A DNA stretch of 33,472 nt, taken from NCBI RefSeq assembly GCF_003252725.1, contig NZ_QEPO01000010.1, positions 1 to 33,472 on the forward strand, written 5' to 3'. The translations under genes and the position numbers were made by a program. This document shows positions 33,312 to 33,472 of this stretch, one piece after another. Under the pieces are notes generated by a model that saw only the letters and a program-made list of their open reading frames with translations, was not told the origin of the DNA and made no database searches. The first letter of the stretch is position 1. Each line of letters opens with the position of its first letter. The stretch is from Haemophilus parainfluenzae. Lineage in GTDB: Bacteria > Pseudomonadota > Gammaproteobacteria > Enterobacterales > Pasteurellaceae.

Positions 33312-33431
33312 GTACCTGGCGGTGTCCTACTCTCACATGGGGAAGCCCCACACTACCATCGGCGCATCGGCGTTTCACTTCTGAGTTCGGTATGGGGTCA
33401 GGTGGGACCACCGCTCTATCGCCGCCAGGAT
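33312..33431 (-). rRNA. rrf: 5S ribosomal RNA
   Basis: The complement of this stretch follows E. coli 5S rRNA almost throughout: CCTGGCGGCGATAGAGCGG at the 5' end, GTCCCACCTGACCCCAT, GAACTCAGAAGTGAAACGCC, GCGCCGATGGTAGTGTGGGG, GAGAGTAGG, and CCGCCAGG closing helix I. The ends were placed by aligning positions 1 and 120 of E. coli 5S. It is the last gene of an rrn operon whose 23S and 16S genes lie beyond the right edge; 33432-33472 is the 23S-5S spacer. Confidence 0.97.
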
Positions 33432-33472
33432 TATTCCTTTAATAACTTTTCTATTTCTCTCTGCTCCGCTAT

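Overview
The window is a stretch of chromosome from a Haemophilus-type member of the Pasteurellaceae, most like H. parainfluenzae or a close relative. The evidence is low G+C, 25 exact copies of the 9-base DNA uptake signal AAGTGCGGT or its complement (about one per 1.3 kb), and gene blocks whose order I recall from H. influenzae (rlmE-ftsH-folP-glmM, greA/dacB, yfbV/ackA-pta, yoaA-tsaB-slp-fadD-rnd). The species call is inference. Almost every gene is a recognisable chromosomal gene. I see no prophage, insertion sequence, CRISPR array or tRNA.

Layout. 1-1121: tail of a possible upstream gene, a hairpin region, then a YniA-type fructosamine kinase-like gene. 1185-3312 (minus): a BamE-like/OmpA lipoprotein and the inner-membrane protease SohB. 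3453-5677 (plus): asnS and a beta-carbonic anhydrase. 5732-9049 (minus): bioD, ycgL and two Lys/Ala/Glu-rich repeat proteins, one a lipoprotein. 9230-12012 (minus): sixA, glmM, folP. 12174-12395 (plus): a small secreted EexN-like protein sitting inside a conserved minus-strand block. 12430-15057 (minus): ftsH and rlmE. 15224-17624: yhbY (plus), greA (minus), dacB (plus). 17751-20325 (minus): purF, cvpA, yfbV. 20547-23268 (plus): ackA and a strikingly short pta. 23372-26643 (minus): a surface-lipoprotein/Slam pair. 27038-33192 (minus): rnd, fadD, slp, tsaB, yoaA in one co-directional run. 33278-33431 (minus): terminator and 5S rRNA of a ribosomal RNA operon that continues beyond the right edge.

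The most interesting unit is 23.3-26.95 kb. A 586-residue lipoprotein with a long charged helical stalk and a TbpB-like C-terminal barrel is followed by its likely dedicated outer-membrane exporter, a Slam protein. Upstream are a (TTTTG)n pentanucleotide tract, the kind of repeat used by Haemophilus for phase variation, and a perfect CRP palindrome. A hairpin between the two genes could set their ratio. This would be a regulated, possibly phase-variable display system for an uncharacterised surface lipoprotein.

Other points worth checking are a Pta that has lost the DRTGG domain and P-loop, a fructosamine kinase homologue whose catalytic Asp is Asn, and a perfect 294-bp in-frame tandem duplication in an LEA-like gene. 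Many terminators are built from inverted pairs of uptake signals. Several start codons were moved inward from the longest open frame on the basis of ribosome-binding sites or family alignment, as noted per gene.
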